Part shown: in pieces, positions 1-8,384 of the stretch
Layout of the letters: every line of letters begins with the position of its first letter
How positions within the stretch are numbered: position 1 is the first letter of the stretch
From: Alphaproteobacteria bacterium
GTDB taxonomy: Bacteria > Pseudomonadota > Alphaproteobacteria > RF32 > UBA3637
DNA length: 18,194 nucleotides
Assembly (NCBI GenBank): GCA_017632555.1
Contig: JAGBRF010000127.1
Coordinates: forward strand, 1 to 18,194
Direction of reading: 5' to 3'
Made by a program: the position numbers and the translations under genes
Notes under the pieces: generated by a model
Database searches by the model: none
Told to the model about the DNA's origin: nothing
The model's input: only the letters and a program-made list of their open reading frames with translations

Positions 1-1097
1 CTATTCGAAAAAGCTCTCACTCTGTTCATGTGATAGGCGTTGGTAATAATGAAAAACACCCCGTCACTCTACCAAACGGACAATTTTGGGGTGGACAAAC
101 ACCGATTTTGGTTGAATTAAACGAACTTTCGAATTTGCTTGGCAATCAATATAACTATGCCACATTGGACGACAGCGATTTGAAATCAGTAATGGACAAT
201 TTATCCGTGGATAAAATCGAAAAATCGGATGCTGTTATGGAACAATATCAAAACTTGGGCATTTACGGGGTTTTGATTTTATTGCCGATAGTTGCTTTAT
301 TGTTCAGACGTGGCGTTTTGTTTTTATTTCTGATTTGCCTTTTTGCAACGCCTTCTTATGCAGGATTTTGGTGGCGTAAGGAACAAGAGCTTTATCAAAA
401 ACAAATGCAGGGAATTGCCGATTTCAATGTCGGACAATATGAACAAGCACAAAAACAATTTAACGATATAGCATCTTACGACATTGATGCGCTTTATAAT
501 TTAGCAACGGCTCAAGCTTATGCCGGCAAAATCGAAGAAGCCGTTGCCACTTATAAAAAAGTGTTGGAAAGGGACCCGAATTATCCCGATGCCGAATATA
601 ATTTAAAGTATTTGAAAGAACAGATTCCGCCACCGCCCGAACAACAATCCGCACAAGGTCAAAACAATGAAAATTCGTCCAAGGAAAATCAAGAAGACAA
701 TCATGAAAATAGTCAGAATGAAAAATCCGAACAATCAAATGACAACAACGATAAAAACGAACAGGGAAAAGAGAATAGTGATTCATCAAAAAGTGATGAC
801 GGGGAACAATCCGAAGAAGAAAATTCTTCCGCCATCGAAGAACAAGAATCAAACGAAAAAAGTGATAAGGCAAAACAAAAATCGGCCGAAAATAACGGTG
901 ACGATTTAACCGAGCAACAGGCAACGGCTACGCTGGCGGACATAACGGAACAAAAAGACGAACAGAATGAACAAATGGCACCCGCTATGGTTCCGGCCAA
1001 AGACCAAAAACAAAAAGAATGGTTGGATAAAATCAAACCCAATGCCGGTCGCGTTTTGCGTTATCGCTTATTGAAACAATATCAGGAGCAAAAATGA
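1..1097 (+). CDS. BatB/BatC-type VWA-TPR membrane protein (5' truncated)
   Basis: The reading frame is open from base 3 to a TGA at 1095-1097, so the N-terminus lies left of the window; the first in-window GTG (base 30) is internal, inside the VWA-fold strand VHVIGVGN. In order it shows the end of a von Willebrand A domain, a hydrophobic stretch (about 78-110 counting from that GTG) giving one or two membrane spans, TPR-like helices (about 130-200; e.g. DALYNLATAQAYAGKIEEA), a long low-complexity linker rich in N, E, Q, K, D and S (about 203-320), and a conserved-looking end (WLDKIKPNAGRVLRYRLLK) typical of this family. BatB and BatC are separate proteins in some bacteria and fused in others; this is the fused form. 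Family members sit in the inner membrane with a periplasmic VWA domain and are linked to aerotolerance/envelope stress, but their mechanism is poorly known. It overlaps batD by ATGA, so the two are translationally coupled. Confidence 0.85.
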   Translation, partial: IRKSSHSVHVIGVGNNEKHPVTLPNGQFWGGQTPILVELNELSNLLGNQYNYATLDDSDLKSVMDNLSVDKIEKSDAVMEQYQNLGIYGVLILLPIVALLFRRGVLFLFLICLFATPSYAGFWWRKEQELYQKQMQGIADFNVGQYEQAQKQFNDIASYDIDALYNLATAQAYAGKIEEAVATYKKVLERDPNYPDAEYNLKYLKEQIPPPPEQQSAQGQNNENSSKENQEDNHENSQNEKSEQSNDNNDKNEQGKENSDSSKSDDGEQSEEENSSAIEEQESNEKSDKAKQKSAENNGDDLTEQQATATLADITEQKDEQNEQMAPAMVPAKDQKQKEWLDKIKPNAGRVLRYRLLKQYQEQK

Positions 1098-2497
1098 AAA
1101 AAATACTTATTTTGTTATTTTGTTTTTACACAACGAATGCTTTTGCTTTCTTAAAAGCACGACTTGATACGGTCAGCGTTCAAGAATCCGGTGTTTTTCA
1201 ATTGGAATTGCAAACAAACACGGACGTAAAGGATATGCCGGATTTAACCCCGCTTCAAGAGGATTTTGAAATCGTGGGACAAGGCAACAGCCAATCTTAT
1301 CAATTTGACGGAAAAAATCATACCGTCCAACGTTCTTTAATATTGAATTTAATGCCCAAAAAAACGGGACTTTTAACCATTCCGGAAATCACTTGGGGAA
1401 AAGAAAAAACAAATTCCTTGCAAATAGAAGTCAAACCGGATTCAGATACGTTGCAAGTCGAAAATGAAAACGCCCTTATTATCGAAGCAGGACCTTTATC
1501 GAATAAAACATATCAAGGTGCCGGATTGATTTACCGCGTTCAAGTGTTCGAACGTATCGGATTGATTGAAGGTACTTTTTATCCGCCCGTTTTGGCCGAT
1601 GCCGAAATAATTCCGTTGGGAAAATACACGTTATCACAGGAAAAAAAAGACGGCGTTTTATATCAAGTTTTAACGCAAGATTACATTATTTTTCCGCAAA
1701 AAGCGGGCGATGATTTGACCATTGAACCGGCAAAGTTTCAAGGATATTACAGAAGACAACGTTCAACGGATGAATTATTGCCTTTCGGATTTACTGATTC
1801 TTTTATTTACCAACCCAGAACGTCCATACGTAAAGAAATATCCGTCAAAGCTAAACCCGTACAAATTACCGTTTTACCGCAACCGGAAAACACAAAAATC
1901 CATTGGTGGTTGCCGGCAAGCGATGTTACATTGGATGAAACATGGACTTTGCCGGAAGACAATATAAAAGTGGGCGATTCAATAACCCGCCAAATAAAAT
2001 TAAACGCTGTCGGTGTGTTGAGCAATATGTTGCCGGACATAACCGTTGCAAACGGCGATGATTTTAAAGTTTATCCGGAAGAAGCACAAAAAAGCGAATT
2101 TTATGATCCTAAAATCGGTTTAGTCGGGCAAGAAACAAAAACTTTTGCCTTTATTCCGCTTTATACCGGACGGGTGACTTTACCGGCTGTATCGGTCAGT
2201 TGGTTTGATGTGAATGAAGGAAAAACAAAAACAACGACTTTGCCGGCAAAAACATTTGTAGTGGCGGAAAATCCGCAATACGCCCAAATGAAAAAGCCGA
2301 CACCCAAACAACAGACAACGCCAAAAGATGCCGAACCGATGCAATCACCGGAACCTTTCCAAAAAGAAAACAACCTGCTTTATTTTATGAGTGGATTGTG
2401 CGCCGGATTGGCTTTGGGTGTCGTTGTAATTATTCTGTTACATCAAAAACATTCACACAAAAAAAAGTTACCGGAACTTTATCCGCATGAAAAATAA
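1094..2497 (+). CDS. batD: BatD-like membrane protein
   Basis: A 467-residue protein with an N-terminal signal peptide (MKKILILLFCFYTTNAFA, likely cleavage after AFA), a large extracytoplasmic region of beta-sandwich character, and one C-terminal transmembrane segment (about 428-449, MSGLCAGLALGVVVIILL) followed by a short basic cytoplasmic tail. This layout matches the BatD/oxygen-tolerance family (BatD-type repeats, usual length 400-600). The ATG lies in the ATGA overlap with the preceding VWA-TPR gene, the usual BatB/C-BatD order. A proline/glutamine/threonine-rich stretch (about 395-425) precedes the membrane span. The biochemical role of BatD is not established; it probably acts with the VWA proteins in a membrane complex. 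The stop is only 9 bases before the -35 box of the next gene, so I see no room for a terminator. Confidence 0.85.
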   Translation: MKKILILLFCFYTTNAFAFLKARLDTVSVQESGVFQLELQTNTDVKDMPDLTPLQEDFEIVGQGNSQSYQFDGKNHTVQRSLILNLMPKKTGLLTIPEITWGKEKTNSLQIEVKPDSDTLQVENENALIIEAGPLSNKTYQGAGLIYRVQVFERIGLIEGTFYPPVLADAEIIPLGKYTLSQEKKDGVLYQVLTQDYIIFPQKAGDDLTIEPAKFQGYYRRQRSTDELLPFGFTDSFIYQPRTSIRKEISVKAKPVQITVLPQPENTKIHWWLPASDVTLDETWTLPEDNIKVGDSITRQIKLNAVGVLSNMLPDITVANGDDFKVYPEEAQKSEFYDPKIGLVGQETKTFAFIPLYTGRVTLPAVSVSWFDVNEGKTKTTTLPAKTFVVAENPQYAQMKKPTPKQQTTPKDAEPMQSPEPFQKENNLLYFMSGLCAGLALGVVVIILLHQKHSHKKKLPELYPHEK

Positions 2498-2506
2498 AAT
2501 TACCCC

Positions 2507-2535
2507 TTGACAAAGCTAAAAAAAAGGTGTATTGT
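2507..2535 (+). promoter_or_regulatory. Promoter of rpmJ
   Basis: Perfect -35 TTGACA (2507-2512), a 17-base spacer and -10 TATTGT (2530-2535). Transcription would start near 2542, giving a leader of about 35 bases. This is one of the best sigma70-like matches in the window and suits a ribosomal protein gene. Confidence 0.75.
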
Positions 2536-2576
2536 GCGTATTCAGTTTCGACAAGCAAACATATAAGGTGATACAA

Positions 2577-2720
2577 ATGAAAATTTTAAATTCTTTAAAA
2601 GCTGCTTTAAAGCGCGATAAAAACAACAAGTTGGTTCGCCGTAAAGGTCGTGTTTTGATTATCAACAAAACAAACCCTCGCTATAAAGCGCGTCAGGGCA
2701 AACCGACTAAAAAGAAATAA
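2577..2720 (+). CDS. rpmJ: 50S ribosomal protein L36, cysteine-free (type B)
   Basis: A 47-residue very basic protein. The core [20 protein letters not shown] (20-39) is the L36 signature. It contains no cysteine, so it is the zinc-independent paralogue type (ykgO-like, 'type B') rather than the zinc-ribbon form. An upstream in-frame ATG at 2532 exists, but the ATG at 2577 is chosen because it has an AAGGTG Shine-Dalgarno at 2565-2570, six bases away, and gives the family N-terminus (MKILNSLK). A short tail, KPTKKK, extends past the usual RQG end. The gene forms its own transcription unit with a clear promoter and a hairpin terminator. L36 is a small protein of the large ribosomal subunit. 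Confidence 0.95.
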   Translation: MKILNSLKAALKRDKNNKLVRRKGRVLIINKTNPRYKARQGKPTKKK

Positions 2721-2721
2721 A

Positions 2722-2750
2722 AAAACGCCCGCCAAATCGGCGGGTTTTTT
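2722..2750 (+). terminator. Intrinsic terminator after rpmJ
   Basis: A GC-only stem CCCGCC (2728-2733) / GGCGGG (2739-2744) with a five-base loop, followed by TTTTTT (2745-2750). A run of A's precedes the stem, so it could also work in reverse. It begins right after the rpmJ stop and ends 32 bases before mnmG. Confidence 0.92.
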
Positions 2751-2782
2751 AATCAACTATTTCAAATAAACGGGCAAAGAAA

Positions 2783-4648
2783 ATGCAAACGGACTTTGAT
2801 GTCATTGTTGTCGGTGGTGGACATGCCGGATGTGAAGCGTGTACTGCGTCTGCACGAACAGGTGCAAAGACGGCTTTGGTTACACATAAAATTGCTTCCA
2901 TCGGGGATATGTCGTGCAATCCGGCAATCGGCGGATTGGGCAAAGGAACCGTTGTCCGTGAAGTTGACGCTTTGGACGGCGTTATGGGACGCGTTATTGA
3001 TGCCGCCGGTTTACAATTTCGAATGCTCAATTCATCAAAAGGGGCCGCTGTTCAAGGCCCGCGTGCACAAGCCGATAAAGATGAATATAAACGCATTATG
3101 CAAGAAACTTTGCTTTCTTATCCGAATTTGACAATTATAGAATCCGCCTGCGAAGGTATTTTATTTGACGCCGAAAAATCCATTGTCTATGGCGTAAAAT
3201 TGGCGGACGGACGCACATTGAAAAGCAATTCCGTTGTCATTACAACCGGCACTTTTTTGAACGGTTTAATGCACCAAGGCGAAACAAAAACCATCGGCGG
3301 TCGTTTTGGTGATATTTCTTGCACCGGCATTACGCCCGACTTAAAAGCCATGGGTTTAACTTTGGGACGATTAAAGACGGGAACACCGGCACGTTTGGAT
3401 AAAAACAGCATTGATTTTTCCGGTATGTCAATTGAACCGGGTGACAAGGATCCGAAGCCTTTTTCATATATGACAAAAACAATTACCCAAGAACAAATCC
3501 CCTGCTATGTGACCCATACAACGCCCGAAACACATGCTATTATTGAAGCGAATTTTCATCGCGCACCCATGTATTCCGGACAAATCAAATCCATCGGTCC
3601 GCGTTATTGCCCCAGTATCGAAGATAAATTAAAACGTTTTGCGGGTCGTGATTCTCATCACATTTTTTTGGAACCGGAAACACGGGACGGTATTTCAATT
3701 TATCCGAACGGTATTTCCACCAGCTTGCCTGTTGATGTGCAAGACGCTTTTTTGCGCACTATCCCCGGGCTTAAAAATGTCAAAGTTATCCGTTACGGAT
3801 ACGCTATTGAATATGATTATGTTGACCCGCGTGAATTAAAACGCACATTGGAAACAAAAAAAATACATAATTTATTTTTGGCCGGACAAATCAACGGCAC
3901 AACGGGATATGAAGAAGCCGCCGGACAAGGACTTGTTGCCGGAATAAACGCCGGATTACGTGCCATCGGCAGTGACAAAGAATTGGTGTTAAATCGTTCC
4001 AACAGTTATATTGGCGTTATGATTGATGATATTACCACTTTCGGTGTTGATGAACCGTATCGTTTATTTACTTCCCGTGCCGAATATCGTTTAAGCATTC
4101 GTGCCGACAATGCCGATATGCGACTGACCCCCATGGGAATTGATTTAGGTGTTGTCAGCAAAGAACGTGCCAACGTTTTTGAAGCCAAACAAAAAGCATA
4201 TACGCAAACATTGTCCGATTTAAAAAACACCTTTATTGCCCCGAAAGAATTATCGCAAAAAGGTTTTGAAATCAATATGAACGGCGGACGGCGCAGTTTA
4301 TATGAATTGTTGAGCTTTGCTGATGTATCTTGGGATAAAATGGTTCGTGCTTTTCCGCATTTGTCCGAAATTCGTCAGGACGTTGCCGAATTGATCAGCA
4401 TTGAAGGCAGATATCAAGGATATTTGGCACGTCAACAAAGCGATATTGACGCTCTGCGTAAAGACGAAGCATTAAAGATTCCGGCAAACATTGATTACAG
4501 TAAAGTCGGTGGCTTATCCATTGAAATGCAACAACGGTTAAAACGTGCTATGCCCGAAACAATCGGCGTAGCGGCACGATTACCGGCCATGACACCGGCT
4601 GCCTTGACCGCTTTAATCGGTTATATCAAAAGCAAAAAGAAAAATTAA
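2783..4648 (+). CDS. mnmG: tRNA uridine-5-carboxymethylaminomethyl modification enzyme MnmG
   Basis: 621 residues, the normal family length. It has the FAD-binding motif GGGHAG (11-16), the first GidA signature [11 protein letters not shown] (45-55), the conserved [10 protein letters not shown] segment, and the second signature [17 protein letters not shown] starting at about 367. The C-terminal helical part (about 540-621) is the region that in the family binds tRNA and MnmE. With MnmE it installs the (carboxymethyl)aminomethyl group at C5 of the wobble uridine U34 of certain tRNAs, using FAD, NADH, folate and glycine or ammonium. The start is ATG 2783; upstream there is only a weak purine run (GGGCAAAGAAA). 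No rsmG, mnmE, parA or parB neighbour is visible, unlike the common mnmE-mnmG-rsmG-parAB arrangement. Its stop interlocks with that of the convergent dut in TTAA (4645-4648). No promoter is evident in the 32 bases after the rpmJ terminator, so it may depend on readthrough or a weak promoter. Confidence 0.97.
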   Translation: MQTDFDVIVVGGGHAGCEACTASARTGAKTALVTHKIASIGDMSCNPAIGGLGKGTVVREVDALDGVMGRVIDAAGLQFRMLNSSKGAAVQGPRAQADKDEYKRIMQETLLSYPNLTIIESACEGILFDAEKSIVYGVKLADGRTLKSNSVVITTGTFLNGLMHQGETKTIGGRFGDISCTGITPDLKAMGLTLGRLKTGTPARLDKNSIDFSGMSIEPGDKDPKPFSYMTKTITQEQIPCYVTHTTPETHAIIEANFHRAPMYSGQIKSIGPRYCPSIEDKLKRFAGRDSHHIFLEPETRDGISIYPNGISTSLPVDVQDAFLRTIPGLKNVKVIRYGYAIEYDYVDPRELKRTLETKKIHNLFLAGQINGTTGYEEAAGQGLVAGINAGLRAIGSDKELVLNRSNSYIGVMIDDITTFGVDEPYRLFTSRAEYRLSIRADNADMRLTPMGIDLGVVSKERANVFEAKQKAYTQTLSDLKNTFIAPKELSQKGFEINMNGGRRSLYELLSFADVSWDKMVRAFPHLSEIRQDVAELISIEGRYQGYLARQQSDIDALRKDEALKIPANIDYSKVGGLSIEMQQRLKRAMPETIGVAARLPAMTPAALTALIGYIKSKKKN

Positions 4649-5097
4649 ACCCCACTGGAACCGAAACCGGAAGCACCGCGTTCGGAAACATTGACTTCTT
4701 CCACCTGCTCTATTTGCGGTCTGATGATGGGACAAACAACCATTTGTGCTATTCGGTCACCCGGATTGATTGTAAACGGTTCTGTTCCCGTGTTCAGCAA
4801 AATAGTCTTTAATTCCCCGCGATAACCCCAATCAACCGTCCCCGGCGTATTGACAACAATTATGCCGTTTTTGGCCGCCAACCCGGAACGCGGACGAATT
4901 TGTATTTCATAATTTGAATTTTCATCTTCCATTTCACAAATAATTCCGTTTGGAATAATTTGTCTTTGTCCGGCTTGCAAAACAATTGTTTCGGAAATTG
5001 CCGTACGCAAATCCATACCGGAATCTCCCGGTTTTGCAAAACCCAAACGGTCCCACGTTTCATTATAATTGAACAGATATTTTACTTTTAATTTCAT
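4645..5097 (-). CDS. dut: Deoxyuridine 5'-triphosphate nucleotidohydrolase (dUTPase)
   Basis: 150 residues, standard for a trimeric dUTPase. All five motifs are present: I GDSGMDLR (24-31), II RPRSGLA (68-74), [18 protein letters not shown] (83-97) with the catalytic-water Asp89, [10 protein letters not shown] (113-120), and [11 protein letters not shown] (140-149). It hydrolyses dUTP to dUMP and pyrophosphate, keeping uracil out of DNA and supplying dUMP for dTMP synthesis. In motif III a Trp follows Asp89, where Ser or Pro is more usual; the catalytic residues are intact. The ATG at 5097 is supported by a strong AAGGAG (complement of 5105-5110) with a seven-base spacer. It is transcribed alone and meets mnmG tail to tail. 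Confidence 0.97.
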   Translation of the reverse strand: MKLKVKYLFNYNETWDRLGFAKPGDSGMDLRTAISETIVLQAGQRQIIPNGIICEMEDENSNYEIQIRPRSGLAAKNGIIVVNTPGTVDWGYRGELKTILLNTGTEPFTINPGDRIAQMVVCPIIRPQIEQVEEVNVSERGASGFGSSGV

Positions 5098-5116
5098 TAT
5101 TTTTCTCCTTTATTTT

Positions 5117-5145
5117 GTTATAGCAAAAGTTTACATTTTTGTCGC
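5117..5145 (-). promoter_or_regulatory. Candidate dut promoter
   Basis: Reading the minus strand, GCGACA (5145-5140) is separated by 17 bases from TATAAC (5122-5117), and the -10 box is preceded by TGC, an extended -10. It lies about 20 bases upstream of the dut start. The -35 box matches only partly (4/6). Confidence 0.5.
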
Positions 5146-5182
5146 TATTTTATTTTATACAAAAAATTAAACAAAAATTTTC

Positions 5183-5211
5183 TTGACCATTGGAAGTTTT
5201 TATGATATTCT
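5183..5211 (+). promoter_or_regulatory. Promoter of the 242-residue unknown gene
   Basis: TTGACC (5183-5188), a 17-base spacer and TATTCT (5206-5211), with TGA directly before the -10 (extended -10). Transcription would start near 5218, about 32 bases before the ATG at 5250. Confidence 0.6.
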
Positions 5212-5249
5212 GGTGGCTAATTTTGAAATTAAAAACTAAGGATAGAAAA

Positions 5250-5978
5250 ATGGAAAAAAACGAAGTTATTTTACAAGAAAATCCAAACCTTTCTTTGATT
5301 GACACATTGGAAATGCAAAAAGGAACAGAAGTTATTTTTAAAGCACGTGGCAGACATCGTGTTCCGCAAAAAATTTTACGTGTTCATCAAAACTTTTGTT
5401 TGATTCAACATCCGCACTTAAACCCTATTCACTTGACTGACGGGGATTATGTCGCCGCATACAAAACACCGTTGACAAAAACCGTTTCCGGTGCTTATTA
5501 CATTGCGCCGTTGACAAAAAATGAATTGAAAGTCATAGATGACATCTTAAAAAAACACTTTAACACATCATTGGAAGCAGAAAAAAAAGCAAATCACCCT
5601 TCCTTATTAAAAACACTTCCGATGCTTGCTATCAACCAAAACACTTATGCCAGAATAGATGAAAATTCAACAACGCACTATAATTCCGATGGATGCAGTT
5701 CGATCGGATTAAGCCATATCATTTCATTAAATAGAGATATGCAATTTGCTGTAGTCAATCCGGATGAAAAATATACTTATCATGCGAACAAAGATGATTA
5801 TTTTGCCGTTATTTTGAAAAAGACAAAAAACAATTCCAAATTTTATGTGGTACCGTTTTCAAAAGATGATTTCCCGACCATTAAAATGCAGGACAAAAAG
5901 GAAATGATCGCACGAAAATACCAATTAAATAAGTTCTTACGATTCAAATCTGTATTTCATTCAAATACCAGAGCTTAA
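5250..5978 (+). CDS. Protein of unknown function with an apparent internal duplication
   Basis: 242 residues; I do not recognise a family. An upstream in-frame ATG (5190) lies between the -35 and -10 boxes of the promoter, so the start is placed at ATG 5250, which has AAGGAT (5238-5243) six bases upstream. There is no signal peptide and no membrane span, and the protein is lysine-rich, so it is probably cytoplasmic. Two segments look alike: about 25-95 and 132-210. The clearest match is DYVAAYKTPLTK...YYIAPLTKNEL (66-93) against DYFAVILKKTK...FYVVPFSKDDF (183-208), which suggests two copies of a small, probably beta-rich domain joined by a charged helical linker (about 96-120). Its codon use resembles its neighbours, so I see no sign of recent transfer. 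It converges on apeR, with the stop codons sharing TTAA. Its own promoter and opposite orientation argue against membership of the ape operons. A function cannot be assigned. Confidence 0.75.
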   Translation: MEKNEVILQENPNLSLIDTLEMQKGTEVIFKARGRHRVPQKILRVHQNFCLIQHPHLNPIHLTDGDYVAAYKTPLTKTVSGAYYIAPLTKNELKVIDDILKKHFNTSLEAEKKANHPSLLKTLPMLAINQNTYARIDENSTTHYNSDGCSSIGLSHIISLNRDMQFAVVNPDEKYTYHANKDDYFAVILKKTKNNSKFYVVPFSKDDFPTIKMQDKKEMIARKYQLNKFLRFKSVFHSNTRA

Positions 5979-7198
5979 ACACGCTTAAAAATCAAAGACG
6001 TGTTTATCCCGCCAAAAGCGAAGTTGTTGGACATAACGTAATTTGTTTTTATGTTCCGACCTTCGCTTTTTATGTAATCTAATTTACCGCATTTTTCATC
6101 AACTTGTGTCAAGTTCAATGTTGGTGCAAACCAATCGTTGTTCATCATTTCGATTGACCAAATCGCTTCCAGAGCACCGCAAGCACCCAACGTGTGACCT
6201 GTATAACTTTTCAATGAACTGATGGGCGTATGCGATCCGAAAATTTGTTCGGTTGCTGTTGTTTCGGCAATATCGCCGTGTCCCGTTCCCGTCCCGTGTG
6301 CGTTGATGTAACCGATTTTATCGGGCGAAAGGTTTGCCGTTTCCAACGCCAATTTCATACATTCTGCCATTGTTATGGCATTCGGTTGAGTAATATGCGT
6401 GCCATCCGTATTTGTTCCAAACCCGACCAATTCGGCATAAATTTTGGCACCACGCGCTTTGGCGTGTTCATATTCTTCCAAAATCAAAGTGCCTGCCCCT
6501 TCCCCTATGACCAAACCGTCACGATTGGCATCAAACGGTGAAGGTGTAACGGACGGTGTATTATTTTTTGTACTGGTTGCAAACAACGTATCAAAAACGG
6601 CAACTTGTGTCGGGCTGAATTCTTCCGCACCACCGGCAATCATTATATCTTGCGCACCGTTTTTAATGGCTTCGTAAGCATAACCGATTGCCAGACTGCC
6701 TGATGTACATGCCGTTCCGGAAGGAATTAAACGCCCCGTTGTTTTGAAATACAAAGACAAATTGACCGCCGCTGTATGTGGCATCATTTTAACATAGGTA
6801 GAAGAAGTAATTGACGTCACTTCGTTTGTTTGCAACATACTGAAAAAATCCACAACCGGTTCTATTGAACCCCAAGAAGACCCGTAAGCGACACCGCATC
6901 TGCCCGAAGTCAAAATATCATCATTCAACAAACCGGCTTGCGATAAAGCTTGTTCCGCCGCATAAACGGACATAACAGAAACCGGCCCCATTGTGCGCAA
7001 AACTTTCCGTGTAAAATGTTCGGGAATAACAAAATTTTGAACCGGTGCGGCCAAATGGCTGTTCAACCCTTTATATTTATCCAATTCGTCCATAGTTTGA
7101 ACGGCGTTTTGATATACGTGCAAACGATTAAATGAATCTGTTACGTTGCAACCCAACGCACTAACCAATCCCATACCGGTGATAACAACCCGTTTCAT
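5975..7198 (-). CDS. apeR: Aryl polyene beta-ketoacyl-ACP synthase ApeR
   Basis: 407 residues, a complete FabF-like condensing enzyme. The catalytic set is intact: Cys164 in GTACTSGS, His301 in NAHGTGTGHGD, Lys330 and His335 in LKSYTGHTLGACG. The N-terminal VVITGMGLVSALG and C-terminal NNFAFGGINTSLIF stretches are typical. It performs decarboxylative Claisen condensation of malonyl-ACP onto an acyl chain. As the last gene of the apeO-P-Q-R order it corresponds to ApeR, the additional ketosynthase of the E. coli APE system, thought to act in early or supporting elongation steps; its exact step here is inference. The ATG overlaps the apeQ stop (TAATG). The gene ends tail to tail with the unknown 242-residue gene. 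Taken alone it could be called FabF; the context decides the name. Confidence 0.88.
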   Translation of the reverse strand: MKRVVITGMGLVSALGCNVTDSFNRLHVYQNAVQTMDELDKYKGLNSHLAAPVQNFVIPEHFTRKVLRTMGPVSVMSVYAAEQALSQAGLLNDDILTSGRCGVAYGSSWGSIEPVVDFFSMLQTNEVTSITSSTYVKMMPHTAAVNLSLYFKTTGRLIPSGTACTSGSLAIGYAYEAIKNGAQDIMIAGGAEEFSPTQVAVFDTLFATSTKNNTPSVTPSPFDANRDGLVIGEGAGTLILEEYEHAKARGAKIYAELVGFGTNTDGTHITQPNAITMAECMKLALETANLSPDKIGYINAHGTGTGHGDIAETTATEQIFGSHTPISSLKSYTGHTLGACGALEAIWSIEMMNNDWFAPTLNLTQVDEKCGKLDYIKSEGRNIKTNYVMSNNFAFGGINTSLIFKRV

Positions 7199-7926
7199 TA
7201 AAACATTCCTCCGTTGACTGAAATAACCTGACGAGTGATATAAGCCGCATCCTCGGACAATAAATAATCCACTAAACTGGCGACTTCTTTCGGTTGACCC
7301 AAACGTCTGGCCGGTATAATTTTTTTAACTTCATCTATCGGTAAATCCTTTGTCATATCCGTTTCAATAATTCCCGGCGCAATGCAATTGACCGTTATTT
7401 TGTGTTTTGCCAATTCCAAAGCCAACGCTTTTGTTGCGCCGATAATTCCTGCTTTGGCGGCAGAATAATTGACTTGTCCGCGATTTCCCACAATACCCGA
7501 AATAGAAGATACAGTGACAATCCGCCCGTGAATACGATTTTCAACCATCGGCATGACAACGGGCTTTAACACATTATAAAAACCGTCCAAGTTTGTATGA
7601 ATAACTTTATCCCATTGTTCATCTTCCAAAATCGGAAAAGGATTATCATCATTGATACCGGCATTGCAAACGACCCCGTAATAAACCCCGTTTTTTGCCA
7701 TATCATCTTCCAAAGTCGCTTTAACACGTTCACGGTTGGAAATATCAAAAGACAATAAACCGGCTTTTGAACCCAATGCCTGCACTTCCTTTAAAGTTTC
7801 TTCGGCGGCGGCTTTGTTTCGATTAAAATGCAAAACCAACTCATAACCTTTGGGTGCTAAATACAAAGCAATTGCTTTACCGATACCACGGCTGGCCCCT
7901 GTAATCAATATACGTTTTTCGTTCAT
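7198..7926 (-). CDS. apeQ: Aryl polyene 3-oxoacyl-ACP reductase ApeQ (FabG-like)
   Basis: 242 residues, a classical short-chain dehydrogenase/reductase. The Rossmann motif TGASRGIG spans 9-16, NAG 88-90, and the catalytic tetrad is Asn112, Ser141, Tyr154 (NYSAAKAG) and Lys158. The C-terminus DAAYITRQVISVNGGMF is typical of FabG. It reduces the 3-keto group formed by the ketosynthase to a 3-hydroxyl with NADPH in each elongation cycle. The ATG overlaps the apeP stop as ATGA, and its own stop overlaps apeR by one base, so translation is probably coupled along apeO-P-Q-R. A general fatty-acid FabG is an alternative only if the APE context is ignored. Confidence 0.9.
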   Translation of the reverse strand: MNEKRILITGASRGIGKAIALYLAPKGYELVLHFNRNKAAAEETLKEVQALGSKAGLLSFDISNRERVKATLEDDMAKNGVYYGVVCNAGINDDNPFPILEDEQWDKVIHTNLDGFYNVLKPVVMPMVENRIHGRIVTVSSISGIVGNRGQVNYSAAKAGIIGATKALALELAKHKITVNCIAPGIIETDMTKDLPIDEVKKIIPARRLGQPKEVASLVDYLLSEDAAYITRQVISVNGGMF

Positions 7927-8381
7927 GTGTACTCCTTCATAAAAGTATCTATGTCGTCCGGACGATAGGCGTTTATCAGCGCCGTTGCGATTTCTTCTTT
8001 TGTTTTTTCATTATACATTACGCAATCAAAAGAAGCCATATTTTCATCACAAAAAACGACACTGACATCAATTAAAAAATCTTCATCTAATAACAAAATC
8101 GGTTTTTGAATTTTCAATTTACGTGTTCCCAAGACAAATCCGACACCGGGCTTTTTTCCTTGTTCCATATCATACAACCCGACAAAACACCCGATTGCTT
8201 GTGCCATATATTCCAATGTTGCATAAGCCGGCACCCCGCCAATATCGGATTGGTATAAAACGTCTGTTTGCCGAATTTTACTGTGTGCGGTTAAAACGCC
8301 CGTTTTTATATCGGCAGAACGAACGTCCGATATGAAAATCATCGGTTCCTTATGTGGTAAAAGTTCTGCCGGCGTTTTCAT
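7923..8381 (-). CDS. apeP: Aryl polyene dehydratase subunit ApeP (hotdog fold)
   Basis: 152 residues, related to FabA/FabZ hotdog dehydratases, with LLPHKEPMIFI (7-17) at the N-terminus and the central-helix motif ATLEYMAQAIG (54-64). Glu57 aligns with the acidic catalytic residue of FabZ. The HFPG histidine loop is missing: an ungapped alignment puts Tyr43 at the His position. In the E. coli system ApeP forms a heterodimer with ApeI, and the residues here fit a composite site in which ApeP gives the Glu and ApeI the His. It removes water from the 3-hydroxyacyl-ACP to give the trans-enoyl unit of the polyene. The start is ATG 8381, preceded by AAAGGG, three bases after the apeO stop, and it overlaps apeQ by ATGA. 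Confidence 0.85.
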   Translation of the reverse strand: MKTPAELLPHKEPMIFISDVRSADIKTGVLTAHSKIRQTDVLYQSDIGGVPAYATLEYMAQAIGCFVGLYDMEQGKKPGVGFVLGTRKLKIQKPILLLDEDFLIDVSVVFCDENMASFDCVMYNEKTKEEIATALINAYRPDDIDTFMKEYT

Positions 8382-8384
8382 TTT

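Noticed and set aside
460..924. 154-codon minus-strand frame
   Set aside because: Lies entirely antisense to the VWA-TPR gene; its Arg/His/Phe-rich product looks like a by-product of codon bias.
713..1042. 109-codon minus-strand frame rich in Ser, Phe and Cys
   Set aside because: It is the antisense of the low-complexity E/N/K/Q stretch of the BatB/BatC gene, has no ribosome site, and has no recognisable domain.
2532..2576. Fifteen extra N-terminal residues for L36
   Set aside because: The upstream ATG overlaps the -10 box (2530-2535), so it would lie ahead of the transcription start, and the family N-terminus begins at 2577 with a good Shine-Dalgarno.
5190..5249. Longer start (ATG 5190) for the 242-residue unknown protein
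   Set aside because: It lies between the -35 and -10 boxes, so it would not be transcribed; ATG 5250 has AAGGAT at proper distance.
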